This document shows positions 26,312 through 34,770 of a stretch of 59,426 bases of DNA, piece by piece. This DNA is from Rhizobium sp. Q54 (GTDB lineage Bacteria > Pseudomonadota > Alphaproteobacteria > Rhizobiales > Xanthobacteraceae). Made by a program: the position numbers and the translations under genes. Each line of letters starts with the position of its first letter. Position 1 is the stretch's first letter. The notes beneath the pieces are model-generated. The model ran no database searches. It was not told the origin of the DNA and saw only the letters and a list, made by a program, of their open reading frames with translations. The stretch lies in assembly GCA_945861895.1 (NCBI GenBank), contig CAMAWF010000013.1, positions 1 through 59,426 on the forward strand. Direction: 5' to 3'.

Positions 26312-27349
26312 ATGAACCTCAACATGAACCGTCCCGACATTGCCATCCCTACCCGGGCGCCGGCGGCAACGACCGCCGATGACACCATCATGCCGTTCGA
26401 GGTCGCCGCGCTCGATTTGCGCGGCCGGGTGGTACGGCTGGGGCCGGCCGTCGACGATATCCTCACGCGCCACGAGTATCCGCCGCCGGTGGCGAAGCTT
26501 CTGGGCGAAGCCGTCGTGCTTGCGATCATGCTCGGCTCGGCGCTGAAGATGGACGGCCGCTTCATCCTGCAGACGCAAACCGACGGACCGGTGCGCATGC
26601 TGGTCGTCGATTTCACCACGCCCGGCAAGATGCGCGCCTGCGCGCGCTTCGATGCGGCCGGCGTCGCGGCGGCGATCGCGTCGGGGCAAGCCGGGGGCGG
26701 CGCGTTGCTCGGCCGCGGACATCTCGCCATGACCATCGACCAGGGCGCGGACATGAACCGCTATCAGGGCCTGGTGGCGCTTGAAGGCGGCGGGCTGGAG
26801 GAAGCCGCGCACGAATATTTTCTGCGCTCCGAACAAATCCCGACGCGGGTGCGGCTCGCGGTCGCCGAGGAATTGCGCGCGGGCAACGGCGGCCCGCGCC
26901 ATCGCTGGCGCGCCGGCGGCATACTTTTGCAATTTTTGCCGAAGGGGCTTGAGCGTGCGCGCCAGCCGGATCTCGATCCCGGCGATGCGCCGGAAAGTGC
27001 GCAGATCCATACGGTCACGGAGGATGACGCCTGGACGCAAGGCCGCGCGGTTATGTCGACCGTCGAAGATATCGAGCTGATCGATCCGGCGGTCTCCAGC
27101 GAGCAATTGACCTATCGTCTGTTTCATGAACCCGGCGTGCGGGTATTCCGCAGCGCGCCGGTGCATGCCGAGTGCTCGTGCTCGCGCGCAAGTGTCGAGG
27201 CGATGCTGCGCAGCTTTTCGCAGGACGACCGCGATCACATGGTAGAGAACGGGAAAATTTCCGTGACCTGCGAGTTCTGCAGCAGCGCCCATGTGTTCGC
27301 GCCGGCCGAGGTCGCAGACGCCGTGGCTTCGCCCGATCCGGCCACGTGA
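26312..27349 (+). CDS. hslO: redox-regulated chaperone Hsp33
   Basis: The 345-aa protein has the Hsp33 N-terminal domain (ALDLRGRVVRLGPAVDDIL, YQGLVALEGG) and the C-terminal zinc switch with Cys288-x-Cys290 and Cys320-x2-Cys323. In reduced form the four cysteines bind zinc; oxidation unfolds this region and activates holdase activity. It follows argF by 46 bp and precedes the L,D-transpeptidase gene, an order seen in other Rhizobiales. Confidence 0.95.
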   Translation: MNLNMNRPDIAIPTRAPAATTADDTIMPFEVAALDLRGRVVRLGPAVDDILTRHEYPPPVAKLLGEAVVLAIMLGSALKMDGRFILQTQTDGPVRMLVVDFTTPGKMRACARFDAAGVAAAIASGQAGGGALLGRGHLAMTIDQGADMNRYQGLVALEGGGLEEAAHEYFLRSEQIPTRVRLAVAEELRAGNGGPRHRWRAGGILLQFLPKGLERARQPDLDPGDAPESAQIHTVTEDDAWTQGRAVMSTVEDIELIDPAVSSEQLTYRLFHEPGVRVFRSAPVHAECSCSRASVEAMLRSFSQDDRDHMVENGKISVTCEFCSSAHVFAPAEVADAVASPDPAT

Positions 27350-27354
27350 ATCGC

Positions 27355-28077
27355 ATGATGGTGAAAATCCAAGCGGCGGTTCTTGCCCTTGCTGCATGTC
27401 TGGCGCCGGTATCCGCGCTGGCGCAAAGCTGCCCCGCGCCGCTTTCCGATGCACGGCGCCTCATGCTGGTGACGGCCGAGAATATGACAACGCGGGAGGC
27501 GACGGCGCAACTTTTCGAGCGCGCCACGCCGGGCGATCCCTGGCGCCCGATTGCGCTGGCCGAGCCTGCGCTGGTCGGCAGAAACGGGATAGCCTGGTCG
27601 TATTTCTTCCGTACGTTTTCGCGCAAGGGCGAACCGTTGAAGGTCGAGGGCGACAAGCGCGCGCCGGCTGGCATCTATCGCATCGGAAAAAGCTTCGGAA
27701 TCTTGCCGTCGGGTCGTGCCGGCTACACACAGTTGACCGAAGGCACGACATGCATCGACGATCCGCAATCGCCCGCCTACAACACCATCGCCTCGCGCGC
27801 GAAGGTGGGATGGAAAGTGCACGGCGAAAACATGTGGCGCGTGCCCGAATATCGCAGCGGATTGTTCGTCGATTATCCCACGAACGCGCGCGCCCGCGCC
27901 GGCTCCTGCATCTTCATCCATGTGCGCCTGCCGGAGAAGAACAGCACCGGCGGTTGCGTCGCGTTGCCGCAGGCGCGTGTCGAAGCCGTGCAGGATTTCG
28001 CGCAAGCCGGCGCTGTGCTCGCAATCCTGCCGCGCGCCGCGCTTGGCAGGTTCGAAGGCTGCCTACCGGTCAATTGA
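27355..28077 (+). CDS. L,D-transpeptidase (YkuD-domain) protein
   Basis: The 240-aa exported protein has a signal peptide (ending near SALAQ) and the YkuD active-site pattern with His in FIHVRLPEK and the nucleophile Cys in STGGCVAL. YkuD enzymes cross-link peptidoglycan or attach proteins to it through meso-diaminopimelate. An internal WKVHGENMW is also typical of the fold. It starts 5 bp after the hslO stop, so it is probably in the argD-argF-hslO transcript, and its end overlaps the convergent apaG by 8 bp. Confidence 0.85.
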   Translation: MMVKIQAAVLALAACLAPVSALAQSCPAPLSDARRLMLVTAENMTTREATAQLFERATPGDPWRPIALAEPALVGRNGIAWSYFFRTFSRKGEPLKVEGDKRAPAGIYRIGKSFGILPSGRAGYTQLTEGTTCIDDPQSPAYNTIASRAKVGWKVHGENMWRVPEYRSGLFVDYPTNARARAGSCIFIHVRLPEKNSTGGCVALPQARVEAVQDFAQAGAVLAILPRAALGRFEGCLPVN

Positions 28078-28462
28078 TGGTGCGCTCGGCATAGGACGAG
28101 TCGAGCGAGAAGCTCGGAATTTCGATATCGAAATGTTCGCCGGATTGCGTGACCATGCCATATGTCCCGGTCATAAAGCCGGACGGCGTCGGCAGCGGCA
28201 CCCCGCTGGTATATTCGAACGACGCGCCGGGCTTGAGCAGCGGTTCCTCGCCGACCACGCCTGCTCCCTTGACCTCTTGCAGCCGTCCAAGTGCGTCGGT
28301 GATGCGCCAATGCCGGGTTTTGAGTTGCACCGTTTCCTGTCCGAGATTGACGATGTCGATGGTATAAGCCCAGAAAAAATAGCTGTTGTTGGGTGACGAC
28401 CGCTCGGACAGGAAGCGGGGGGTCACGGTGACCTCGATCTTGCGGGTAACGGCGCGGTACAT
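28070..28462 (-). CDS. apaG: Co2+/Mg2+ efflux protein ApaG
   Basis: The 130-aa protein is a single fibronectin-III-like ApaG domain with ITVTPRFLSE-type start, SYFFWAYTIDI, the glycine motif VKGAGVVGEEPLL and PSGFMTGTYGM. The length is typical. The name comes from genetic links to cobalt resistance in enterobacteria; the molecular function is unsettled. It converges with the L,D-transpeptidase gene and is divergent from opgC, 38 bp apart. Confidence 0.94.
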   Translation of the reverse strand: MYRAVTRKIEVTVTPRFLSERSSPNNSYFFWAYTIDIVNLGQETVQLKTRHWRITDALGRLQEVKGAGVVGEEPLLKPGASFEYTSGVPLPTPSGFMTGTYGMVTQSGEHFDIEIPSFSLDSSYAERTIN

Positions 28463-28500
28463 GCTATAGCCTTGACTATGGATTATGGCCGAATATCCGC

Positions 28501-29682
28501 ATGAAAGAAACGCCGCGCATATCCTCTGCGGTTGTGGCCGAGCGCGATCTGCGGCTCGATTTGTTCCGCGGCGTTGCTCTGTGGCTGATATTTCTCGATC
28601 ACATTCCGTCCAATGCGGTGAGCTGGATTACAATCCGCAATTACGGCTTCAGCGACGCCACCGAAATCTTCGTCTTCATCTCCGGTTTTACCGCCGCCTT
28701 CGTCTACGGCAAGGCGATGAGCGAGCGCGGATTTGTCGTGGCCGCGGCGCGCGTGTGGAAAAGAGCATGGCAAATTTACGTGGCGCACATCTTCCTGTTT
28801 GCCATCTACCTGGCCGAGATCGCCTACATCGCACAGAGTTTCGATAATCCGCTCTATGGCGAGGAAATGGGCATCCTCGATTTTCTCAAGCAGCCGGACG
28901 TCACCATTCTTCAGGCGCTCTTGCTCAAATTCAAGCCGGTCAACATGGACGTGCTGCCGCTCTACATCGTGCTGCTGGCGTGGTTCCCGCCGATATTGTG
29001 GCTGTTGTTGCGCAGCGCATCGCTGGCGCTGGTGGCCTCGGGCGGGCTTTACGCGCTGATGTGGTGGTTCGGCTGGAATTTTTCGAGTTACCCAAGCGGA
29101 AGCTGGGTATTTAACCCCTATGCCTGGCAGCTCTTGTTCGTGTTCGGGGCCTGGTGCGCGCTTGGCGGGGCGCAGCGCCTCGGCCGCTGGCTCACTTCGC
29201 CGGTCGTGATCGGCTTCGCCGCCGTCTATCTGCTGTTCGCATTTGGCATCGCGCTCACCTGGCACATCCCGCGGTTCGGCATTTATGTGCCGAAGCTGGT
29301 CAGCGAACTGATCTACCCGATCGACAAGATCAATCTCGACGTGCTGCGCATTGCGCATTTCCTTGCGCTGGCTGTGATCACGATGCATTTCGTTCCGCGC
29401 AATTGGCCGGCCCTGAAATCCCGTATTTTTTGGCCGGCGATCGTGTGCGGGCAGCATTCGCTGGAAACCTTCTGCTTTGGGGTTTTTCTTTCATTCGCAG
29501 CGCATTTCGTATTCACCGAAGTCTCAAACCGCATATTTATGCAGATTCTCGTCAGTGCGTTAGGCATAGCCTTCATGGTGGGGGCGGCGGCCCTGCTGGC
29601 GTGGTATAAAAATATCGAACGTAAGGGGTCGGGGCAGCGTCCGCCATTTGTCCAGGCGGATCTTGCCGGGGGCGGGTCATGA
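28501..29682 (+). CDS. opgC: OpgC-domain membrane acyltransferase
   Basis: The 393-aa inner-membrane protein has about ten helices. It begins RDLRLDLFRGVALWLIFLDH and has NYGFSDATEIFVFISGF, the OpgC_C signature. OpgC in Rhodobacter adds succinyl groups to osmoregulated periplasmic glucans. Its 3' end overlaps the first SGNH gene by 4 bp, so the three downstream genes probably act together on a periplasmic glucan. The glucan backbone genes opgG/opgH are not in this window. Confidence 0.92.
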   Translation: MKETPRISSAVVAERDLRLDLFRGVALWLIFLDHIPSNAVSWITIRNYGFSDATEIFVFISGFTAAFVYGKAMSERGFVVAAARVWKRAWQIYVAHIFLFAIYLAEIAYIAQSFDNPLYGEEMGILDFLKQPDVTILQALLLKFKPVNMDVLPLYIVLLAWFPPILWLLLRSASLALVASGGLYALMWWFGWNFSSYPSGSWVFNPYAWQLLFVFGAWCALGGAQRLGRWLTSPVVIGFAAVYLLFAFGIALTWHIPRFGIYVPKLVSELIYPIDKINLDVLRIAHFLALAVITMHFVPRNWPALKSRIFWPAIVCGQHSLETFCFGVFLSFAAHFVFTEVSNRIFMQILVSALGIAFMVGAAALLAWYKNIERKGSGQRPPFVQADLAGGGS

Positions 29683-30431
29683 AGACACTCGTTACGATAT
29701 TTCTCGGCGTGTTGCTGTGGCCGGGTCCGGCCTTGGCCGAAACGCCGGCCGAATGCCGCATTGCCGAGAACCAGATCGACGCCAGCTTCCCCTTGTTGGA
29801 AGTCACCAAGGCGCTGGCGAAGAAACGTCTCGACATCCTGGTGGTCGGTGCGGGCTCATCGATTCTGCCAGGCGCCAACGGTGCCGCGCAGGCCTACCCG
29901 GCGCGCCTGCAGAATGCGCTCACGGAAAAATTGCCGGGCGTGACCGTGAAAGTGACGACCGATGTGAAGGCCGGTCGCCCCGCCGATGTCATGGCGGTTG
30001 CGATCAAGCCGGCGCTTGCGGCAGCCAAGCCTGCGCTGATGATCTGGCAGACCGGAACCGTCGATGCGGTCCGCAGCGTCGATCCGGATATCTTCAATAC
30101 ATCGCTGTCGAGCGGGATCGGCAACGCCAGGGCGGCAGGTGCCGATAGTATTCTGATGAATATGCAATATAGCCCGCGCACTGAATCAATGATCGCACTG
30201 GGTATATACATTGAAAACATGCGCTGGGTTGCGCTGCAACATGAGGCTCTATTGTTCGATCGCTTCACTATTATGAAACTATGGGCGGAACTTGGCACTT
30301 TCGACTTCTACGCCGTGACAAAAAAGCTTGACACCGCCGAGCGGGTACACGATTGCATTGCCCGGCTGCTCGCCGACCTCATTGTCGAGGCAGCCAAGCC
30401 CGGTGGCCAGTTGCCGCTGGATATTCGTTAA
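29679..30431 (+). CDS. secreted SGNH-like protein, probably catalytically incomplete
   Basis: The 250-aa exported protein has a signal peptide (ending near ALAET) and an SGNH-type fold start LDILVVGAGSSILPG with an intact block-I Ser. Block III reads WQTGTVDAV where GxND is expected, and the C-terminus reads AERVHDCIARLL with no clear DxxH, unlike its neighbour at 30452. It may be a non-catalytic or altered member. Its start overlaps opgC by 4 bp. Confidence 0.75.
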   Translation: MKTLVTIFLGVLLWPGPALAETPAECRIAENQIDASFPLLEVTKALAKKRLDILVVGAGSSILPGANGAAQAYPARLQNALTEKLPGVTVKVTTDVKAGRPADVMAVAIKPALAAAKPALMIWQTGTVDAVRSVDPDIFNTSLSSGIGNARAAGADSILMNMQYSPRTESMIALGIYIENMRWVALQHEALLFDRFTIMKLWAELGTFDFYAVTKKLDTAERVHDCIARLLADLIVEAAKPGGQLPLDIR

Positions 30432-30451
30432 CTGGGGCCGGGACATACACC

Positions 30452-31258
30452 TTGCCGCGTTATAGTCGATCGAAACTTGCGAGGGGATCGCTCGCATTTG
30501 CGGCCCTGCTCGGCGCCTTCGCCGTGGCGTTGCCCGCCCACGCCGATGGCGGCGCGCCGCCGTGCAAGGTGCCGGCCGATCTCGCCCGGCTGACTCATCC
30601 GCTGACCAAGGTTTCACACCGGCTTGCCACCGGCGAGCCGATCACCATCGTCGCCATCGGCTCGTCTTCCACCGCCGGCGCAGGCGCGAGTTCGCCCGCC
30701 GCCAATTACCCCAACCGGCTCGCCGCCGAATTGAAGCGGCATTTCCCGCGCCAGGCGATCACGGTCATAAACCGCGGCGTCAACGGCGAGGAAGCGCGCG
30801 ACATGCTCGCGCGTTTCGATCAAAGCGTGTTTCCGGAAAAGCCCGATCTCGTGCTGTGGCAGGTCGGCACCAATTCGGTGTTGCGCGACCATCCGCTGTC
30901 GCCGCACGGCGCAATCATCCGCGAGGGCGTGGGCCGGCTTAAAACGCTCGGCGCCGACGTGGTTTTGATCGATCCGCAATTTGCTCCGAAGGTGATAGCC
31001 AAACCTGACGCCGAAGGCATGGTTCGCCTGATTTCGGCCGCCGCCAAGCAGGAAAACGTCGATCTGTTCCAGCGTTTCGCGCTGATGCGCAAATGGCGCG
31101 AGGCCGAAGGCATTTCGTTCGAAACATTCATCTCGTCCGACGGCCTGCACATGAACGACTGGAGCTACGGCTGTCTCGCCAAGGCGCTCGGCGTCGCCAT
31201 CGCCGAGGCGGCGACGCGGCCGGTCGCTTCGGCTTTGGCCGGTTCGCAGCCGCGCTGA
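30452..31258 (+). CDS. SGNH/GDSL-family hydrolase, TTG start
   Basis: From TTG 30452 the protein is 268 aa with a signal peptide ending in LPAHA. It keeps all SGNH blocks: IVAIGSSSTAG (Ser), NRGVNGEEARD (Gly), WQVGTNS (Asn) and SSDGLHMNDWS (Asp and His). Members of this fold de-esterify or transfer acyl groups. With OpgC and the sister gene upstream it may trim or relay acyl groups on periplasmic glucan. No ATG is available near the signal peptide; GTG or TTG must be used. Confidence 0.83.
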   Translation: MPRYSRSKLARGSLAFAALLGAFAVALPAHADGGAPPCKVPADLARLTHPLTKVSHRLATGEPITIVAIGSSSTAGAGASSPAANYPNRLAAELKRHFPRQAITVINRGVNGEEARDMLARFDQSVFPEKPDLVLWQVGTNSVLRDHPLSPHGAIIREGVGRLKTLGADVVLIDPQFAPKVIAKPDAEGMVRLISAAAKQENVDLFQRFALMRKWREAEGISFETFISSDGLHMNDWSYGCLAKALGVAIAEAATRPVASALAGSQPR

Positions 31259-31271
31259 GCGCGGCGATTTT

Positions 31272-32474
31272 TCACACCGCTTCGAGCGCCGCCAGCAAGT
31301 CCTCGACGATGTCGTCGGGGTGTTCGAGCCCGGCCGAGAAGCGCACCAATCCGTCCGAGATGCCGAGTTCGGCGCGCGCCTCGGGCGTCAGCCGCTGGTG
31401 CGTCGTCGTTGCCGGATGGGTGACCAGGCTCTTGGCATCGCCGAGAGTGTTGGTGATGCGCGTGAGCTGCAACGCATTGAGAAAGCGGAACGCCGCTTTC
31501 TGATCGCCCTTGATCTCGAATGCGACCAGCGTGGAGCCGGCGCGCATCTGCTTGCGTATGACCGCCGCCTGCGGATGATCCGGGCGGCCGGGGTAGATCA
31601 GCCGCGCGAGCTTGGGATGTCCGAACAGCGCAGCGGAAACGACACCGGCGGTGTCGGTCTGCCGGTGCACGCGCACCGAAAGCGTTTCCAGGCCCTTGAG
31701 CAGCACCCAGGCGTTGAAAGGCGACATCGACGGGCCGGTTTGGCGCAACACCTGATGTATGTGGTCCTGGATGAATTTCTCGGTGGAGAGAATAATGCCG
31801 CCGAGACAGCGGCCCTGTCCGTCGATGTGCTTGGTTGCGGAATAGACCACGCAGTCGGCGCCGAGCGCGAGCGGGCTCTGAAACAGCGGCGTGGCGAACA
31901 CGTTGTCGACGACGAGCTTGGCGCCGGCATCGTGCGCGATCTTGGCGACCTCGGCGATGTCGATGACCTCGAGCGTCGGATTTGTCGGCGATTCAAGAAA
32001 GAACACCTTGGTGTTCGGCCGCACGGCGCTTTTCCATTGGTCGAGCTTGATGCCGTCGACCAGTGTGGAGGCGACGCCGAAGCGCGGCAGCCAGTCCTCC
32101 ACCACCCAGCGGCACGACCCGAACAGCGCCTTGGCCGCGACCACGTGATCGCCGGCCTTGAGCTGGCCCATCAGCGAAGCGGTGACGGCCGCCATGCCGC
32201 TCGCCGTTGCGCGCGCGGATTCGGCGCCTTCCAGCGCCGCCATGCGCGTCTCGAACATGTTCACGGTGGGATTGGAAAACCGCGAATAGAGATAGCCCGG
32301 CTCCTCGCCCTTGAAGCGCGCGGCGCATTGCTCGGCGCTGTCGTAGACGAAGCCCTGGGTGAGAAACAAAGCTTCCGAGGTTTCGCCGAACTGCGAGCGC
32401 AGCGTGCCGGCATGGATGAGCAGGGTCTCGGGGCGGTATTTCCGCTTGAGGGCGGATTTGGCGGACGCGGACAT
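31272..32474 (-). CDS. metZ: O-succinylhomoserine sulfhydrylase
   Basis: This 400-aa PLP enzyme makes homocysteine directly from O-succinylhomoserine and sulfide. It has the Cys/Met-metabolism family motifs SRFSNPTVNMFE, ATASGMAAV, the PLP lysine in YSATKHIDGQGR and GPSMSPFNAWVLLKGLETL. ATG 32474 has a strong AGGAGG site five bases upstream. A SAM-II riboswitch at 32545-32598 lies in its leader, which fits MetZ rather than a general cystathionine gamma-synthase. Confidence 0.95.
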   Translation of the reverse strand: MSASAKSALKRKYRPETLLIHAGTLRSQFGETSEALFLTQGFVYDSAEQCAARFKGEEPGYLYSRFSNPTVNMFETRMAALEGAESARATASGMAAVTASLMGQLKAGDHVVAAKALFGSCRWVVEDWLPRFGVASTLVDGIKLDQWKSAVRPNTKVFFLESPTNPTLEVIDIAEVAKIAHDAGAKLVVDNVFATPLFQSPLALGADCVVYSATKHIDGQGRCLGGIILSTEKFIQDHIHQVLRQTGPSMSPFNAWVLLKGLETLSVRVHRQTDTAGVVSAALFGHPKLARLIYPGRPDHPQAAVIRKQMRAGSTLVAFEIKGDQKAAFRFLNALQLTRITNTLGDAKSLVTHPATTTHQRLTPEARAELGISDGLVRFSAGLEHPDDIVEDLLAALEAV

Positions 32475-32494
32475 GTGGGCCTCCTAATGGCCAA

Positions 32495-32528
32495 CAAAAA
32501 ACCGGCCGGGAAAATATCCTCAGCCGGG
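32495..32528 (-). terminator. putative hairpin with U tract in the metZ leader
   Basis: On the minus strand CCGGC (32527-32523 region) can pair with GCCGG and is followed by six T residues (32501-32496 region). It sits between the riboswitch and the metZ start. A competing pairing of GGCCGGG with CCCGGC further upstream is possible, so it could form a terminator/antiterminator pair. The short stem makes this uncertain. Confidence 0.45.
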
Positions 32529-32544
32529 TCCACGCGTCCCCGGC

Positions 32545-32598
32545 CTTTTAGCGATTTATTTAACGTGGCTGCAAGCCGGCCGGCTCAAATGACCACGG
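32545..32598 (-). promoter_or_regulatory. SAM-II riboswitch (metA motif) upstream of metZ
   Basis: Read on the minus strand, the element starts CCGTGGTCATTTGAGCC, contains GGCTTGCAGCCACG and ends TTAAATAAATCGCTAAA. CGTGG pairs with CCACG as the P1 stem and the downstream TTAAA...GCTAAA supplies the pseudoknot strand and loop, as in the alphaproteobacterial SAM-II aptamer. It should shut down metZ when S-adenosylmethionine is abundant. Confidence 0.87.
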
Positions 32599-32670
32599 GA
32601 TAAATTGATTGTTACGCCCGGCCTCTCTTTCCGTCAAGGTGGCCATCGGGTTAGATCGATTGGACTTGAG

Positions 32671-32723
32671 CCGTCATCCTTCGAGGCTCGCTCGCTGCGC
32701 TTGCTCGCACCTCAGGATGACGG
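32671..32723. repeat. CCGTCATCCT...AGGATGACGG intergenic palindrome
   Basis: CCGTCATCCT at 32671 is mirrored by AGGATGACGG ending at 32723, with GAGGCTCGCTCGCTGCGC-type DNA between. This is a repeat seen often in Rhizobiales genomes. It lies just before the dcd ribosome-binding site, and an upstream ATG at 32717 falls inside it. Confidence 0.65.
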
Positions 32724-32740
32724 AGAGGAGTCGGAATCCC

Positions 32741-33847
32741 GTGCCGCTCACTTTCGCCGCAGAAGACAAAGGCATTTTGCCCGACCGCATGATCGCGGCG
32801 CTGGCGGATGCCGGCGGCATTCTGCCGTCGGCCGAATTCGCGCCCGACCAGATCCAGCCGGCAAGCCTCGATTTGCGGCTTGGCGAAGTCGCCTACCGCG
32901 TGCGCGCGAGCTTCCTGCCCGGGCCGCAAACCACGGTGGCCGAGCGCATCGACGAGCTCAAATTGCACGAAGTCGCGCTCACCGAAGGCGCCGTGCTGGA
33001 AACCGGCTGCGTCTACATCGTGCCGCTGCTGGAAAGTCTCGCGCTGCCGGACGACATCGTCGCCGCCGCAAACCCAAAAAGCTCCACCGGCCGGTTAGAT
33101 GTGTTCACCCGCGTGATCGCCGACGGCACGCGCGGCTTCGACCGTATCCGCGCCGGCTATCACGGGCCGCTGTATGCCGAGATCAGCCCGCGCACATTCC
33201 CGGTGCTGGTGCGCGAAGGCTCGCGGCTTTCGCAAATCCGCTTCCGTCGCGGCCACGCGCTGCTCGACGCCGAAGGCTTACGCGCGCTGCATGCGCGCGA
33301 GCGGTTGGTCGATGCCCCCAACGCGGATGTGAGCGAGGGCATCGCGGTCGGCGTCGATCTCTCCGGCATCGGCCCGGGCGGGCTGGTCGGCTACCGCGCC
33401 AAGCGTCACACCGGATTGATCGACGTGGATCGCCGCGCCGGCTATGCGGTCGGCGAATTCTGGGAACCGATGATGGCGCGCGCCGACAAGAGCCTCATTC
33501 TCGATCCCAATGAATTTTACATACTTGCATCGAAAGAAGCCGTGCAGGTGCCGCCAGATTATGCCGCCGAGATGGTGCCGTTCGATCCGCTGGTCGGCGA
33601 ATTCCGCGTGCACTATGCGGGATTTTTCGATCCCGGCTTCGGCTATGCCGGCGCCGGCGGCAAGGGCGCGCGCGCGGTGCTCGAAGTGCGCTCGCGCGAG
33701 GTGCCGTTCATACTGGAGCACGGGCAGATCGTCGGGCGGCTGGTGTATGAAAAAATGCTGGCGCGGCCGGAGAAGCTTTATGGCTCCGGGATAGGCTCAA
33801 ATTATCAGGCGCAGAGCCTGAAGCTCTCCAAGCATTTCAAGAGTTGA
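32741..33847 (+). CDS. 2'-deoxycytidine 5'-triphosphate deaminase (long, two-domain form)
   Basis: The 368-aa protein is the double-length dCTP deaminase of alphaproteobacteria, with two dUTPase-like halves. Visible motifs are QIQPASLDLRLG, NPKSSTGRLDVFTRVI, YAEISPRTFPVLVREGSRLSQ, and in the second half HTGLIDVDRR and FVHYAGFFDPGFGYAG-like text. It converts dCTP to dUTP for thymidylate synthesis. GTG 32741 has GAGAGGAG upstream; the ATG 24 bp before lies in a repeat. It ends 35 bp before tRNA-Gly, outside the island. Confidence 0.92.
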   Translation: MPLTFAAEDKGILPDRMIAALADAGGILPSAEFAPDQIQPASLDLRLGEVAYRVRASFLPGPQTTVAERIDELKLHEVALTEGAVLETGCVYIVPLLESLALPDDIVAAANPKSSTGRLDVFTRVIADGTRGFDRIRAGYHGPLYAEISPRTFPVLVREGSRLSQIRFRRGHALLDAEGLRALHARERLVDAPNADVSEGIAVGVDLSGIGPGGLVGYRAKRHTGLIDVDRRAGYAVGEFWEPMMARADKSLILDPNEFYILASKEAVQVPPDYAAEMVPFDPLVGEFRVHYAGFFDPGFGYAGAGGKGARAVLEVRSREVPFILEHGQIVGRLVYEKMLARPEKLYGSGIGSNYQAQSLKLSKHFKS

Positions 33848-33881
33848 TCAGGCAGGCCGCGCTTCGTTATGCTTTGCGAGT

Positions 33882-33955
33882 GCGGGCGTAGTTCAATGGT
33901 AGAACGGCAGCTTCCCAAGCTGCATACGAGGGTTCGATTCCCTTCGCCCGCTCCA
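33882..33955 (+). tRNA. tRNA-Gly (anticodon CCC), insertion site of the island
   Basis: A 74-nt cloverleaf with acceptor GCGGGCG/CGCCCGC, anticodon stem GCAGC/GCTGC around TTCCCAA (anticodon CCC), T-arm GAGGGTTCGATTCCCTT and encoded CCA. Its 3' part (from 33909) is repeated at 53699, so the integrated element has kept the tRNA intact at its left end. Confidence 0.96.
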
Positions 33956-33957
33956 AT
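33909..33957 (+). other. left attachment site (3' end of tRNA-Gly)
   Basis: From 33909 to 33952, 44 bp are identical to 53699-53742. The identity continues for five more bases after one C/T mismatch at 33953. The repeat covers the anticodon arm 3' side, T-arm and acceptor strand, the usual core for tyrosine recombinases that target tRNA genes. Confidence 0.88.
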
Positions 33958-34092
33958 ACATAGCAAAAATTCCTGGCATTCTAGGCACCGCCTAGGCATC
34001 GATGCGTCCGGAACGATAGGAGGGGTCAAGCTCTTCGTCAGTCGAGGCCGAGGGTTCCTTCCCCCACATCCGTCACGCCAAAGCACGGTTGG

Positions 34093-34740
34093 CTATCTCG
34101 CCGCCCCGTACGAGAATTCATCGAAAACGGTCACGCTATCAGCCTTGGTCCAGAGACCAACCTGACCGGCTTCGGAAAAAATCCCGTCCTCGACTTCAAA
34201 AATCGGGTTGCCGTTGAAGACGACTTTGAACCGGCTTCCCGCAAAGTCGACGCGCAACCTATGCCATTTCCCGGCTGGTACCGGCAGGTTGACGCCGTAT
34301 CCACCTTTTCGCCCGACGATATCGAGCGAACTGCGCACTCCGTTGACTGTCTTGTACAAGACGACGTTGTCCTCGAGTGCGTTGGCGCGCACGACATAAT
34401 AGTTGTTGGCGTCCTTTGCCCGCCAGATGAGTCCGCCGGCCCGATCCTCCGAGCCGGAGACCGCTTTGAAACTCACCGCGACAAAGCCATTCCGAAGACT
34501 GGTGCCAACCTTGAGCGCAAGCGGATAGATGGCTTTACCGGATTGTTTCAGAACATTGGATTTGGACGGCGCGCTGTCGTCCTTTTCGATAGTCCACTTG
34601 GGATCGCCCCGGCCGGTCATCGTCGCGGTCCAACCTTTCGGCGCTGCGCCGACCACATCGTTCGTGAAATCTGCTTGATCTGTAATTGAACTCGTCTCTG
34701 TCATGCAAAGAACTACAGCCGCCGCGGGCACTCTCCTCAT
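34093..34740 (-). CDS. DUF1080 / LamG-like beta-sandwich protein
   Basis: The 215-aa protein matches the DUF1080 (3-keto-disaccharide hydrolase) fold: DFTNDVVGAAPKGWTA, GGLIWRAKDANNYYVVRANALEDNVVLYK, GKWHRLRVDFAGSRFKVVFNG and FDEFSYG. The start ATG has AGGGAGGT six bases upstream, an excellent site. The N-terminus (RRVPAAAVVLC) is a weak signal or lipoprotein-like sequence. It is the gene nearest the left island end and follows the small Cys-rich gene, 30 bp away. Its substrate is unknown. Confidence 0.8.
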   Translation of the reverse strand: MRRVPAAAVVLCMTETSSITDQADFTNDVVGAAPKGWTATMTGRGDPKWTIEKDDSAPSKSNVLKQSGKAIYPLALKVGTSLRNGFVAVSFKAVSGSEDRAGGLIWRAKDANNYYVVRANALEDNVVLYKTVNGVRSSLDIVGRKGGYGVNLPVPAGKWHRLRVDFAGSRFKVVFNGNPIFEVEDGIFSEAGQVGLWTKADSVTVFDEFSYGAAR

Positions 34741-34770
34741 GAAGACCTCCCTTAGAAATTCTGCCGCTGG

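Noticed and set aside
33805..34086. Minus-strand frame with GAGEGNRTLVCSLGS text
   Set aside because: It is the antisense of tRNA-Gly. The same artefact recurs at 53613-53876 and led to the recognition of the second attachment site, but neither frame is a gene.
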